Positions 18,054-26,782 of a stretch of DNA of 64,000 nucleotides are shown in pieces. The notes below the pieces were generated by a model that was given only the letters and a program-made list of their open reading frames with translations, made no database searches and was not told where the DNA came from. Position numbers and translations under genes: made by a program. How positions within the stretch are numbered: the first letter of the stretch is position 1; every line of letters begins with the position of its first letter. The DNA lies in assembly GCA_028288595.1 (NCBI GenBank), contig JAQBNK010000188.1, positions 42,382 to 106,381 of the forward strand. The letters are read 5' to 3'. This DNA is from Chitinophagaceae bacterium (GTDB lineage: Bacteria > Bacteroidota > Bacteroidia > Chitinophagales > Chitinophagaceae).

Positions 18054-18701
18054 ATGGAATCAACAGGAACCTTGCCATTACTGAATGCTGAAGAGATCCG
18101 TGTCCTGGGATCTCTGATAGAAAAAAGTAAAACAACACCGGATTATTACCCGATGACCATCAATAGTCTTACTGCTGCATGTAACCAGAAAACATCGCGG
18201 AAGCCAATTGTTCAGTATGATGAGTCAACGGTTTCAACAACATTAGATTCACTCAGAAAAAAAGGGCTGGTCTCTACTGCCACAGGAGGCGCCAGCCGTT
18301 CAATAAAATACAAGCACAATTTTGCAATTGTTTTTCCGCTTGATCCGCCACAGGTAACTATTCTTTGTTTATTAATGTTACGGGGTGCGCAAACGCCGGG
18401 CGAGTTAAATACCAACTCGGGAAGAATGTATGAGTTCGAATCTTTGGAAGAAGTACAAAAAGTATTGGAAGGACTTAGTGATATGTCGCCATCTTTCGTA
18501 CTCCAGTTACCAAGAAAAGCTGGCCAAAAAGAATTACGATACACTCACCTACTCGGAGGCGTGTCTGAAATAAATGATGAAGAAGATGAATCGTCTTTTA
18601 AACCATTCAATACAGAAGCAAGACTGGAAAAACTGGAGCAGGAAGTAAAAGAGTTGAGACAAGCAGTTGATAAATTGATGAAAGAACTTGGAGTGAGTTA
18701 G
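18054..18701 (+). CDS. yceH: YceH family protein (DUF480)
   Basis: 215 residues with two winged-helix-like repeats typical of UPF0502/DUF480. Motifs are LNAEEIRVLGSLIEKSKTTP, YYPMTINSLTAACNQKT and LMLRGAQTPGELNTNSGRM. The last 30 residues (RLEKLEQEVKELRQAVDKLM) form a coiled coil. Function unknown, though some homologues are linked to genome stability or biofilm traits. TATCTTTA (18043-18050), one base off the -7 consensus, ends three bases before the ATG, hinting at a leaderless message. Confidence 0.9.
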   Translation: MESTGTLPLLNAEEIRVLGSLIEKSKTTPDYYPMTINSLTAACNQKTSRKPIVQYDESTVSTTLDSLRKKGLVSTATGGASRSIKYKHNFAIVFPLDPPQVTILCLLMLRGAQTPGELNTNSGRMYEFESLEEVQKVLEGLSDMSPSFVLQLPRKAGQKELRYTHLLGGVSEINDEEDESSFKPFNTEARLEKLEQEVKELRQAVDKLMKELGVS

Positions 18702-18738
18702 TTGGCAGTTGGCGGGGGAACATTGGCTTGAGATTCCA

Positions 18739-19095
18739 TTACAACGGCTGCACAAAATGCCAGCACACACCTGCTATATCAATAATATTTACTTCTCTTC
18801 CATAGGGCTGATCAACAGGCTTATTCATCCTGATACCAAATTTCTCAATCAACTGTTTTTCTTTTACTTCTTTGTAAAATTCATCTGCGTTATCTATTCC
18901 TACACTCAGCATAAAATTCTCAGCAAACGCCTTCACATCATATTTCTGTAAGATGAATTTGCATCCGTCTTTTTCAAACCCGGTAAAATCTCCTGCATCC
19001 CAGTTGATATTAAAACCCAATGCAGCAAATAATTGTTTGGAGCTTTCGAAATTACTTCCCGAAGGAACGAACGGTTCAAGAGAAAGAAATTTCAT
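18739..19095 (-). CDS. VOC (glyoxalase/bleomycin-resistance fold) protein
   Basis: 118 residues from the ATG at 19095 (MKFLSLEPFVPSGSNF), an ordinary length for a single VOC module pair. The repeating beta-alpha-beta pattern is seen in FLSLEPF, GFEKDGCKFILQKYD and DQPYGREVNIIDIAGVCWHFVQ. Metal ligands are not conserved clearly, so no reaction is proposed. Upstream ATGs at 19119 and a start at 19152 would read through the inverted repeat at 19112-19137 and are less likely. Downstream of the alcohol dehydrogenase on the same strand with a 70-base gap. Confidence 0.7.
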   Translation of the reverse strand: MKFLSLEPFVPSGSNFESSKQLFAALGFNINWDAGDFTGFEKDGCKFILQKYDVKAFAENFMLSVGIDNADEFYKEVKEKQLIEKFGIRMNKPVDQPYGREVNIIDIAGVCWHFVQPL

Positions 19096-19111
19096 GTTGT
19101 TGTTTGTTTGT

Positions 19112-19137
19112 AATTCCATATCTCCCGATATGGAATT
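19112..19137. promoter_or_regulatory. Perfect inverted repeat upstream of the VOC gene
   Basis: AATTCCATATC at 19112-19122 and its exact complement GATATGGAATT at 19127-19137 around a four-base centre. It lies between the alcohol dehydrogenase stop and the VOC ATG. It has no T tract on the relevant strand, so it fits an operator or a leader hairpin better than a terminator. Confidence 0.5.
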
Positions 19138-19165
19138 TCTAAAGAGAATCAATTATAAAATAATA

Positions 19166-20215
19166 TCACTTTTTCAAAGACTCAAGATCAATCACAAAAC
19201 GATAATGAACATCACCTCTCAGCATTCTCGCATAGGCCTCGTTGATCTCCTGCATTTTTATCACTTCCACATCCGCAACAATATTATGTTCAGCGCAGTA
19301 ATCCAGCATTTCCTGTGTTTCTTTCATTCCACCTATCATAGATCCTACAATACTTCTGCGGTTGGTGATCAATGCAAACGGACTTAACTGCGGATTTTCT
19401 GATGGCAATCCTACCACCAGCATTTTTCCTTCAAGGCCAAGCAGGTTTAAATATTTTTCATAAGAATGGTTGGCGGAAACACAATTCAGTATCACATCAA
19501 AATAACCTTCGTATTTTTTCATTTGCGCTTCATCGGAAGTAAGCAAAAAATGATGAGCACCTAATCTTTTTGCATCCGCTTCTTTATTAGGTGAGGTACT
19601 AAGCATCGTTACCTCTGCGCCAAATGATGCAGCGAACTTCACGCCCATATGCCCAAGTCCGCCTAATCCTGCAACACCAACTTTGGTTCCCTTGCCCACA
19701 TTCGCATAACGCAAAGGAGAGTAGGTAGTGATGCCCGCACACAACAAAGGCGCAACCGCTTTGAGGTCTAGTTTATCAGAAACATGCAACACATATTTTT
19801 CATCAACCACTATCTGCGTTGAATATCCACCCTGTGCAATTGTTTTACCGTCTCTTTCCATGGAATTATAAGTGCCCGTCATTCCTTCAACACAATAGTT
19901 CTCCATATCCCGCTCACAATGCTTGCATACCCGGCACGAGTCTACAAGTACACCCACACCGGCGATGTCTCCTGGTTTAAATTTTGTTACCTGCTCACCG
20001 GTTTTTATTACTCGCCCAACAATTTCATGGCCGGGAACCATAGGGTATATTGAACCGCCCCATTCATCTCTTGCCTGGTGAATATCGCTGTGACAAACAC
20101 CACAGAATAATATTTCAATTTGTACATCATTAGGGCGTACATCCCGGCGATCAAAATCAAATGGCTTCAGGGGGTCTTGTGCATTATATGCAGCGTAAGC
20201 TTTAGTGTTTGGCAT
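19166..20215 (-). CDS. Zinc-dependent NAD(P)-dependent alcohol dehydrogenase (cinnamyl-type, YahK-like)
   Basis: 349-residue medium-chain dehydrogenase that interconverts aldehydes and alcohols, most often with NADPH in this subgroup. The catalytic zinc site is in CGVCHSDIHQARDEWG and VPGHEIVGRV. The structural zinc loop is CRVCKHCERDMENYC. The Rossmann motif is GVAGLGGLGHMGVKFA. The sequence is complete and collinear with E. coli YahK. Monocistronic or followed by the VOC gene. Physiological substrate unknown. Confidence 0.95.
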   Translation of the reverse strand: MPNTKAYAAYNAQDPLKPFDFDRRDVRPNDVQIEILFCGVCHSDIHQARDEWGGSIYPMVPGHEIVGRVIKTGEQVTKFKPGDIAGVGVLVDSCRVCKHCERDMENYCVEGMTGTYNSMERDGKTIAQGGYSTQIVVDEKYVLHVSDKLDLKAVAPLLCAGITTYSPLRYANVGKGTKVGVAGLGGLGHMGVKFAASFGAEVTMLSTSPNKEADAKRLGAHHFLLTSDEAQMKKYEGYFDVILNCVSANHSYEKYLNLLGLEGKMLVVGLPSENPQLSPFALITNRRSIVGSMIGGMKETQEMLDYCAEHNIVADVEVIKMQEINEAYARMLRGDVHYRFVIDLESLKK

Positions 20216-20461
20216 AGTTGAGCGAATTTATAATAAAGTTCAGGATGATGGAGGGAGTTGGCGAAGGACAGTTAAAATATCTGGCAGAAAATTTTCACAC
20301 AAGTGCCAAGGGAAGTAAGAACCGCAACAAGAAGGCCGCTATTATTGATTATATTCCTGGTGCCCTTTGCGTTAAGCCTTTGGACCATTGTGGTAAAATA
20401 AACTTGCTCCCCTCGAAATTGTTTTCCATATTTAGTTTTATTTCATTCAAAACTACCTGCT

Positions 20462-22096
20462 TTGAAAAGAAGAGACTTCCTGCATATGGCGGGCCTGGGC
20501 TTTGGAGCATACATGCTTCCACGAAATGGTTTCGCTGCAACCGATGTTCCCCTTGATGCTCCCTGGTATGCGATCGATCCTGCGCTTAAGAAAAGAATGG
20601 CAGATGTGGCGCTGAATGCTGCACGATCAAAAGGCGCTTCTTATACTGATGTGCGCATTGGCCGCTATCTCAACCAGTTTCTTATCACAAGAGAAGATAA
20701 AGTAGAGAACATCGTGAATACAGAATCCTATGGGATGGGTGTTCGTGTTATTGCTAATGGAAGCTGGGGTTTTGCAGCGACAGATAAACTGGATAATGAC
20801 AGCATCGCAAAAGCAGCGCAGTTAGCCGTGGCTATCGCAAAAGAAAACGCGAGCCTTTTAACTGAGCCGGTTAAACTGGCGCCACAAAAAGGATATGGTG
20901 AAGTATCATGGAAAGCGCCCATCATCCGGAATGCATTTGATGTGCCTGTAAAAGAAAAAGCCGACTTACTCTTAGCAGTAAATGATGCTGCCATGAAGAA
21001 TGGCGCCAACTATGTTAACTCTTATCTTTTTTTAGTGAACGAGCAGAAATATTTTGCTTCCACCGACGGTTCATATATAGACCAGGACATTCATCGCATC
21101 TGGCCATTTTTTACGGTCACAAAAATAGATAGTAAAACAGGTAAGTTCGAAACGAGAAATTCATTAAGCTCACCAAGAGGGATGGGTTATGAATACCTGA
21201 TGCCGCTGGAATCGGAAAAAATAAAGGGCATCACTACTTTATATAAGAACCGTTATGATATGGTTGAAGATGCGAAAGCCGCCGCCATACAATCCGGCGA
21301 AAAACAATTGGCAAAATCTGTTGAGCCCGGAAAATACGATCTTGTTTTAGACCCCAGTCATTTATGGCTAACGATACATGAATCGGTGGGTCATCCTACA
21401 GAACTGGATCGTGTATTGGGATATGAAGCGAATTATGCGGGCACCAGTTTCTTGACACTCGATAAATGGGAATCTAAGAAATTCAACTTTGGCAGTAAGA
21501 TAGTAAACCTGGTTGCTGATAAAAAACAAGCCGGTTCTTTAGGCGCTGTTGGTTATGATGATGAAGGTGTCGCTACAAAAGAATGGGATCTTATAAAAGA
21601 TGGTACGCTGGTGAACTACCAGGTGATCCGCGACCAGGCACATATACTCGGGCTCAATTCATCGCAAGGTTGTTGTTATGCTGATAACTGGAGCAGCGTT
21701 CAGTTTCAGCGCATGCCGAATGTGTCGCTTCGTCCCGGCAAACAACCGCTTTCGCCAAATGATATCATTAAAAATGTAGAGAAAGGAATTTATATTATCG
21801 GCGACAGTTCTTACTCTATCGATCAGCAGCGTTATAATTTTCAGTTCAGCGGGCAATTATATTACGAGATCAAGAATGGTAAGATCGGTGGCATGCTGAA
21901 AGATGTAGCGTATCAATCTAACACGCAGGAATTCTGGAACTCCTGTAATGCGATCGCTGATGAAAGAGATTACCGCCTGGGTGGTTCTTTCTTTGATGGA
22001 AAAGGACAGCCGGGCCAGGTGAGCGCCGTGTCTCACGGTTCATCAACAACAAGATTTAACGGAGTAAACGTAATTAATACAGCAAGAAAAATTTAA
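20462..22096 (+). CDS. tldD: TldD-type metalloprotease with Tat signal
   Basis: 544 residues. The best start is the TTG at 20462, because the next residues KRRDFLHMAGLGFGAYMLP form a twin-arginine signal and no in-frame ATG lies upstream. The TldD metal site HESVGH is at 306-311, inside LWLTIHESVGHPTELDRVLG, and the C-terminal half has NVSLRPGKQPLSPNDIIKNV and DSSYSIDQQRYNFQFSG. TldD/TldE heterodimers degrade unfolded peptides and mature microcin B17 in enterobacteria. Here the tldE gene follows after three bases. Export through Tat sets it apart from cytosolic TldD. Confidence 0.9.
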   Translation: MKRRDFLHMAGLGFGAYMLPRNGFAATDVPLDAPWYAIDPALKKRMADVALNAARSKGASYTDVRIGRYLNQFLITREDKVENIVNTESYGMGVRVIANGSWGFAATDKLDNDSIAKAAQLAVAIAKENASLLTEPVKLAPQKGYGEVSWKAPIIRNAFDVPVKEKADLLLAVNDAAMKNGANYVNSYLFLVNEQKYFASTDGSYIDQDIHRIWPFFTVTKIDSKTGKFETRNSLSSPRGMGYEYLMPLESEKIKGITTLYKNRYDMVEDAKAAAIQSGEKQLAKSVEPGKYDLVLDPSHLWLTIHESVGHPTELDRVLGYEANYAGTSFLTLDKWESKKFNFGSKIVNLVADKKQAGSLGAVGYDDEGVATKEWDLIKDGTLVNYQVIRDQAHILGLNSSQGCCYADNWSSVQFQRMPNVSLRPGKQPLSPNDIIKNVEKGIYIIGDSSYSIDQQRYNFQFSGQLYYEIKNGKIGGMLKDVAYQSNTQEFWNSCNAIADERDYRLGGSFFDGKGQPGQVSAVSHGSSTTRFNGVNVINTARKI

Positions 22097-22099
22097 CCT

Positions 22100-23437
22100 A
22101 TGCCAATATTATCAAAAGAAGAAGCAAGGGCATTATTAGCAAAGGTGTTAAGCTATTCGAAGGCCGAGGAATGTGAAGTGAATCTTTATGGTTCAGACGG
22201 TGGTAACATCCGTTATGCGAGAAACGCTGTTTCTACCAGTGGCGGGGTAAGCAGCAGCACACTCGTTGTGTCTTCGGCTTACGGGAAAAAACTCGGCGCA
22301 GCAACCATCAATGAATTTGATGATGCTTCTCTTGAAAAAGTTGTGAGAAGAGCCGAAGAACTGGCGAGGCTCGCACCGGAAAATCCGGAGTTCGTTCCAT
22401 TTCTTGGTCCGCAACAATATGGTGAAGGAGTAAAAACTTTTGATCCCGGAACGGCCGCTATCGATCCAAAATTCAGGAAAGAAGCAGTAGCAAAAAGTTT
22501 GCAGGAAGCGAAGGCGAAAGACCTTATCGCTGCCGGTTTTTTAGAGAACAGTGCAGGTTATGCAGCCATGATGAATTCAAAAGGTTTATTCGCATATAAC
22601 ACCAGTACCAACGTAAATTTTAATGTCACACTGCGCACAAAAGACGGAACGGGTTCAGGATATTCTTCTAAAGGATATAATGATGTAAGCAAACTGGATG
22701 TTGCGGCTTCTACCCGAATAGCAGCGCAGAAAGCTGCGGGTTCTGGTAATGCGAGAGCGCTTGAACCGGGTAAATACACGGTAATATTAGAACCATCAGC
22801 AGCGATCGTTTTATTAGAAACAATGTTCTTTGCAATGGATGCACGTTCTGCAGATGAGGGCCGCAGCTTCTTAAGTAAAGAAGGCGGTAAAACAAAACTC
22901 GGGGAGAAATTAGTGGATGAAAGAGTAACGATCTATTCCGATCCTTATAATACCGAGCTTCCTACAAGTACGTGGAACGGCGATGGAAGACCGCAGGAAA
23001 AAATTACATGGATCGATAAAGGAGTGATCAAAAATTTATCTTACTCAAGATTCTGGGCGCAGAAAAAAGGCGTGAAAGCAGTGCCCGGTCCGGATGGTTA
23101 TATCATGATGGGCGGAAGTGCATCTTTAGAAGACCTGATTAAAAGCACCGATAAAGGAATTTTAGTTACGCGGCTATGGTATATCCGGCAGGTGGATCCG
23201 CAAACGCTTTTATACACGGGCCTCACAAGAGACGGGACATTTTATATTGAGAACGGCCAGATCAAGTTCCCTGTAAAGAATTTCCGTTTTAATGAAAGCG
23301 CCGTTATCATGCTGAATAACCTCGAAGCACTAGGCATACCCGAGAGAACAGTAAGTGGCGAATCGGGAACACATGCGCTGATACCACCGATGAAAATAAG
23401 AGACTTTACTTTTTCATCGTTGTCGGATGCGGTGTAA
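22100..23437 (+). CDS. tldE: TldE/PmbA-type partner subunit
   Basis: 445 residues, a member of the TldD/PmbA family that lacks the HExxxH metal motif and therefore fits TldE (PmbA). Landmarks are the N-terminal domain with EECEVNLYGSDGG, the core EPGKYTVILEPSAAIVLLETM, and the C-terminal FRFNESAVIMLNNLEALG. No signal peptide is present, whereas its presumed partner tldD, three bases upstream, has a Tat signal. They should form the usual heterodimer, so TldE may be exported only as a passenger. The operon ends in a strong terminator. Confidence 0.9.
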   Translation: MPILSKEEARALLAKVLSYSKAEECEVNLYGSDGGNIRYARNAVSTSGGVSSSTLVVSSAYGKKLGAATINEFDDASLEKVVRRAEELARLAPENPEFVPFLGPQQYGEGVKTFDPGTAAIDPKFRKEAVAKSLQEAKAKDLIAAGFLENSAGYAAMMNSKGLFAYNTSTNVNFNVTLRTKDGTGSGYSSKGYNDVSKLDVAASTRIAAQKAAGSGNARALEPGKYTVILEPSAAIVLLETMFFAMDARSADEGRSFLSKEGGKTKLGEKLVDERVTIYSDPYNTELPTSTWNGDGRPQEKITWIDKGVIKNLSYSRFWAQKKGVKAVPGPDGYIMMGGSASLEDLIKSTDKGILVTRLWYIRQVDPQTLLYTGLTRDGTFYIENGQIKFPVKNFRFNESAVIMLNNLEALGIPERTVSGESGTHALIPPMKIRDFTFSSLSDAV

Positions 23438-23443
23438 AAAATT

Positions 23444-23468
23444 AAAAGAACCTTCGGGTTCTTTTTTT
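23444..23468 (+). terminator. Intrinsic terminator with TTCG loop after tldE
   Basis: AAAAGAACC / GGTTCTTTT, nine-base-pair stem closed by a TTCG tetraloop and followed by a T tract. It ends the tldDE operon and can also serve the convergent M56 gene. Confidence 0.93.
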
Positions 23469-23513
23469 ATTTACCGCGAGTCAAAGGATGTATGGTGTTA
23501 TTAAAGATTACAA

Positions 23514-24941
23514 TTAATTCTTTTTTTCTTTTTTTCGAAAAACTACAGCCATGTGATGACTGGTATCTGCCATTGTTTTGGCATAATAATCATTATAGAA
23601 ATCATTGGTCATCAAATTCACCTGGTATTTGTATTTACCATAGGCCAGGGCATTAGGAGACAGGTTGCTGATAAATACCTGCGAAAAATCTGAAGTGCGA
23701 TATTTTTTTATTGTTTCGTTGCTTACTCTCTTTTCGTTGATCCACAACCCGCAGTAAGCGGGATCCGAAAAATCCTGCATCATTTTCCCGGTGGGAACAG
23801 TTTTGGGTAATGGACGAATGGGAGGCATAAAAACTATATTCACTTTCGACTGTTGTTCTTTGCTCATCTTTCTAAAAATAGTTTCAAGCCTGTCCATTTC
23901 GGGTTTTGTAATTCGTTTGAAAATGTTGCTGGTAGAATGTCCGTTCGCATCTTTTATTAAATATTTACCGGAGATCGCCTCGTATTCATCCATCAGTTCT
24001 TTCGAGACACCCTCTTTGGTTGACGGAGCTTCTCCATGTAAAACCTTCGGCACATCATTTTTTTGTGACAGGATTTTATCAGAGAAAAAAATTAGCAATA
24101 GCAGCAGTACCGGAATGAGCGTTAACTGCCGGATAATTGCTTTTTGTGCAGTCGTATGTTGTGTCATCATAAGAAATCTTTTTTTGATGTTTAAAAAATT
24201 AAAAGAACTGGTAAAGTGGTGGTGATCCTGTTGCGTGGTTTTTTCAAGCAATAAATATTGGTAAGCTGATACATCCTTCTCTTTGGCCAGCACCGCATCA
24301 TCTGCAAGAAATTCATGATTAAGTCGAATAGCCCTGCGATACAGGAATAAAAAAGGATTGAACCACGCAAATACCAATAGTATTTCAACGAACAGGATAT
24401 CTAAAGAATGCTTTTGTTTTATATGCGCAAGTTCATGGAGCAATATTTCCTGTTCGATCTTTCCTGATTCGAATTCCTTTTTGTTGAGATATACCTTGTT
24501 TAAAAACCCAAAAGGAGTAACCGCGTTTTCAATCAATACCAATTTTACTCCCATTAATTCTGAAGTTGCAAAATTCTTCCGGGTATAAATAAGCGGGTAA
24601 ATATTCCTTGCGAATCTTAGGGCCTGTATCACTGTAACTATAATGTAAAAAACAATAACGCTATTAATGAACCAGTCAGTCTTTTTTACTGGAATAGTGG
24701 TGTTTACCGCATCAGTTACCTGGTATAACAAAACTGTGGTGTTCAGTGCTATGCTTTTTTCTACAATCTCTGCCGACCCGGGTGAGCTGAAAGTAATAAG
24801 TGGAACTATAAAAGAAAATGCGATGGACAGCAGCAAATAAAAACGGTTAAAACGCAGCAATTTCTCCCGCTCTAAAAAAAGAGTATAGAAGAGCATGAGC
24901 AGGCCTGAGCATAAAATAGTCCTGATGAAATAACTGGTCAT
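23514..24941 (-). CDS. M56 family (BlaR1/MecR1-like) membrane metallopeptidase
   Basis: 475 residues with about four transmembrane helices: 5-22, 35-52, 90-110 and 268-288. The zinc-protease motif HELAH is at 169-173 in LLHELAHIKQKHSLD, with the third ligand region AIRLNHEFLADDAV. The extracytoplasmic C-terminal domain (from about 290) is not a penicillin-binding domain, so the sensed signal is unknown. In BlaR1 systems this protease inactivates BlaI. Here the blaI-like gene lies directly upstream and overlaps it by four bases (ATGA), confirming a two-gene sensor-repressor unit. Confidence 0.93.
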   Translation of the reverse strand: MTSYFIRTILCSGLLMLFYTLFLEREKLLRFNRFYLLLSIAFSFIVPLITFSSPGSAEIVEKSIALNTTVLLYQVTDAVNTTIPVKKTDWFINSVIVFYIIVTVIQALRFARNIYPLIYTRKNFATSELMGVKLVLIENAVTPFGFLNKVYLNKKEFESGKIEQEILLHELAHIKQKHSLDILFVEILLVFAWFNPFLFLYRRAIRLNHEFLADDAVLAKEKDVSAYQYLLLEKTTQQDHHHFTSSFNFLNIKKRFLMMTQHTTAQKAIIRQLTLIPVLLLLLIFFSDKILSQKNDVPKVLHGEAPSTKEGVSKELMDEYEAISGKYLIKDANGHSTSNIFKRITKPEMDRLETIFRKMSKEQQSKVNIVFMPPIRPLPKTVPTGKMMQDFSDPAYCGLWINEKRVSNETIKKYRTSDFSQVFISNLSPNALAYGKYKYQVNLMTNDFYNDYYAKTMADTSHHMAVVFRKKEKKN

Positions 24942-25309
24942 TTTTTCTTTCTTTTAATTTCCTGATCGATGATTTTTTTTAATTCCTCCAGTTCATTTGT
25001 TGAAAGATTACCGGTCGTTGCAAAAAAAGATGCGAATTGCAGCGAAGAATTATTAAAATAATTCCTGACAATAGTGTTCACATGTTTAGAAAAATATTGT
25101 TTCTTTTTTACGAGCGGGAAGTATTGCCGAGCATTTCCAATTGTTATATAATCGACAAATCCTTTATCCTGCATGCGTTTTAATAGCGTAGCGACAGTAG
25201 TGGTTGCTGGCTTAGGTTCAGGATAGGCTTCCAGCAATTCCTTCATGAAAACTTTGCCTTGTTTCCAGATCAGTTCCATCAGTTGTTCTTCAGATTTTGT
25301 AAGCTGCAT
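24938..25309 (-). CDS. BlaI/MecI/CopY family transcriptional repressor
   Basis: 123-residue winged-helix repressor. The DNA-binding half has LTKSEEQLMELIWKQGKVFMKELLEAY and TTVATLLKRMQDKGFVDY, followed by a dimerisation helix region (SLQFASFFATTGNLSTNELEEL). Removed from DNA by the M56 protease encoded in the overlapping downstream gene. No beta-lactamase gene is nearby, so the regulon is elsewhere or is not antibiotic-related, as is common for Bacteroidota BlaI/M56 pairs. Confidence 0.95.
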   Translation of the reverse strand: MQLTKSEEQLMELIWKQGKVFMKELLEAYPEPKPATTTVATLLKRMQDKGFVDYITIGNARQYFPLVKKKQYFSKHVNTIVRNYFNNSSLQFASFFATTGNLSTNELEELKKIIDQEIKRKKK

Positions 25310-25466
25310 AGTATTGTATTGCTCTACAAATGTAGAACGAAATATTTGATTTCAAAAATTGTTTTGGGAAAATATTTTTTTAAGATATCACCGGAGCAGA
25401 ACTCCACCTCAATTTTTATTCGTGTGTTGGCGGGCAGTTGCTCTCTATTGCCAGTTAAAGCAGAAA

Positions 25467-26666
25467 TTATTTTTTATAATGTTCTGCTCTTATTCCAATC
25501 CCTATAACCCTCGCAGGGACTCTTCGCAAAACCGGGAATATTTTTAGCAGCTTAAACATAAATGGCAACCCCTGTGTTTTTGCATTGCGGCTGTTGATCA
25601 TCCCTTTTTGTATAGCCACCTGTAAACGCTGGATCATTCTTGCAGGAAATGCTCTTCTTCGCTGTACCGCTTGCAAAAGTTCATTGTCTATTTTCTTTTT
25701 TTGCTTTAATGCAACATGTAAAATATTGAAAGCAGCAACAGCGTCCTGCAGCGCCAGGTTAATACCTACGCCACCAATAGGAGACATCGCATGCGCCGCA
25801 TCACCTATACATAATACTCCTTCACTATACCATTTTTCCAGGTGATCGATGGCGACACTTAATAATTTAAGATGTTCCCAGTTACCAATTTCATTGAGTC
25901 TTGCTGATAAAAATGGAGATACTTCACTTAGTTCGGTTTTAAAATTATCCAGTCCTTTTAATTGAATATTTTGAAATTCATTTTTAGGGATTACATAAGC
26001 GATCTGCCAGTAATCACCGCGGTCCAGCAATACCATAATGCGTCCACGATCAAACCTGCCGAGTGTTTGTAAAGGATCGCCATTTTGTTTAGAAAGCCGG
26101 AACCATAAAACATCTATCGGCGCACCGGTTTCTATTACCTTCAGACCTGCCAGTTCTCTTACAACAGAATGTCTTCCATCGCAACCCACAACCAATGCTG
26201 CATTCACTTCCAGTTCGCCATTACCAGTTTGCGCTTTTACACCGGTTATTTTCGATTGTTCTTTTACCAGCTCAGTCACTTTTGCAGAGGTGATCACTTT
26301 AAACCCGGAAAATTGTTGTCCTTCAGATACCATGAAATTTAAAAAATCCCATTGAGGAACCAGCACAAGCATAGGCGCCGCTACTTTTAGATGTGTGAAG
26401 TCTGCCATCGTAACATCATTACCGTTGAAGACGCCGGAAAGTTTTTTGATCTCCTGGTGCGGCAGTTGAAGAAAATTTTCCAGTAAACCCAGCTCATACA
26501 ACAGTTGTAAAGTAGAAGGATGAATTGTATCGCCACGAAAATCACGCAGGAAATCTTTGTGCTTTTCGAGAATAATAACTTCAACCCCGGACCGTGCCAG
26601 TAAATACCCGAGCATGATACCTGCAGGACCGCCTCCCGCAATGCAACAGTCGCAATTGAGTTTCAT
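25467..26666 (-). CDS. FAD-dependent aromatic monooxygenase-like oxidoreductase
   Basis: 399 residues from the ATG at 26666. N-terminal dinucleotide fold CCIAGGGPAGIMLGYLLARSG, the second motif CDGRHSVVRELAG, and the FAD-ribityl motif IGDAAHAMSPIGGVGINLALQD place it in the PHBH/TfdB-like group A flavoproteins. These usually hydroxylate phenols using NAD(P)H. A TTG two codons upstream is not preferred. Substrate unknown. It precedes no related degradation genes, and its neighbours are a BlaI regulator and a Gfo/Idh protein. Confidence 0.9.
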   Translation of the reverse strand: MKLNCDCCIAGGGPAGIMLGYLLARSGVEVIILEKHKDFLRDFRGDTIHPSTLQLLYELGLLENFLQLPHQEIKKLSGVFNGNDVTMADFTHLKVAAPMLVLVPQWDFLNFMVSEGQQFSGFKVITSAKVTELVKEQSKITGVKAQTGNGELEVNAALVVGCDGRHSVVRELAGLKVIETGAPIDVLWFRLSKQNGDPLQTLGRFDRGRIMVLLDRGDYWQIAYVIPKNEFQNIQLKGLDNFKTELSEVSPFLSARLNEIGNWEHLKLLSVAIDHLEKWYSEGVLCIGDAAHAMSPIGGVGINLALQDAVAAFNILHVALKQKKKIDNELLQAVQRRRAFPARMIQRLQVAIQKGMINSRNAKTQGLPFMFKLLKIFPVLRRVPARVIGIGIRAEHYKK

Positions 26667-26782
26667 GTTCAAAGTGTTGAAGGAATAAAGTACAGTTTTT
26701 TGTTTACCAGTTGCAGTTTTTTATGGCATCGGTTGTTGCGTCGCACAATTGAGCTGTGGGAATGATGGCGGCAGGAAGCCTC

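Noticed and set aside
20218..20556. 112-aa ORF upstream of and overlapping tldD
   Set aside because: Composition is not coding-like and it overlaps the Tat signal of tldD in another frame.
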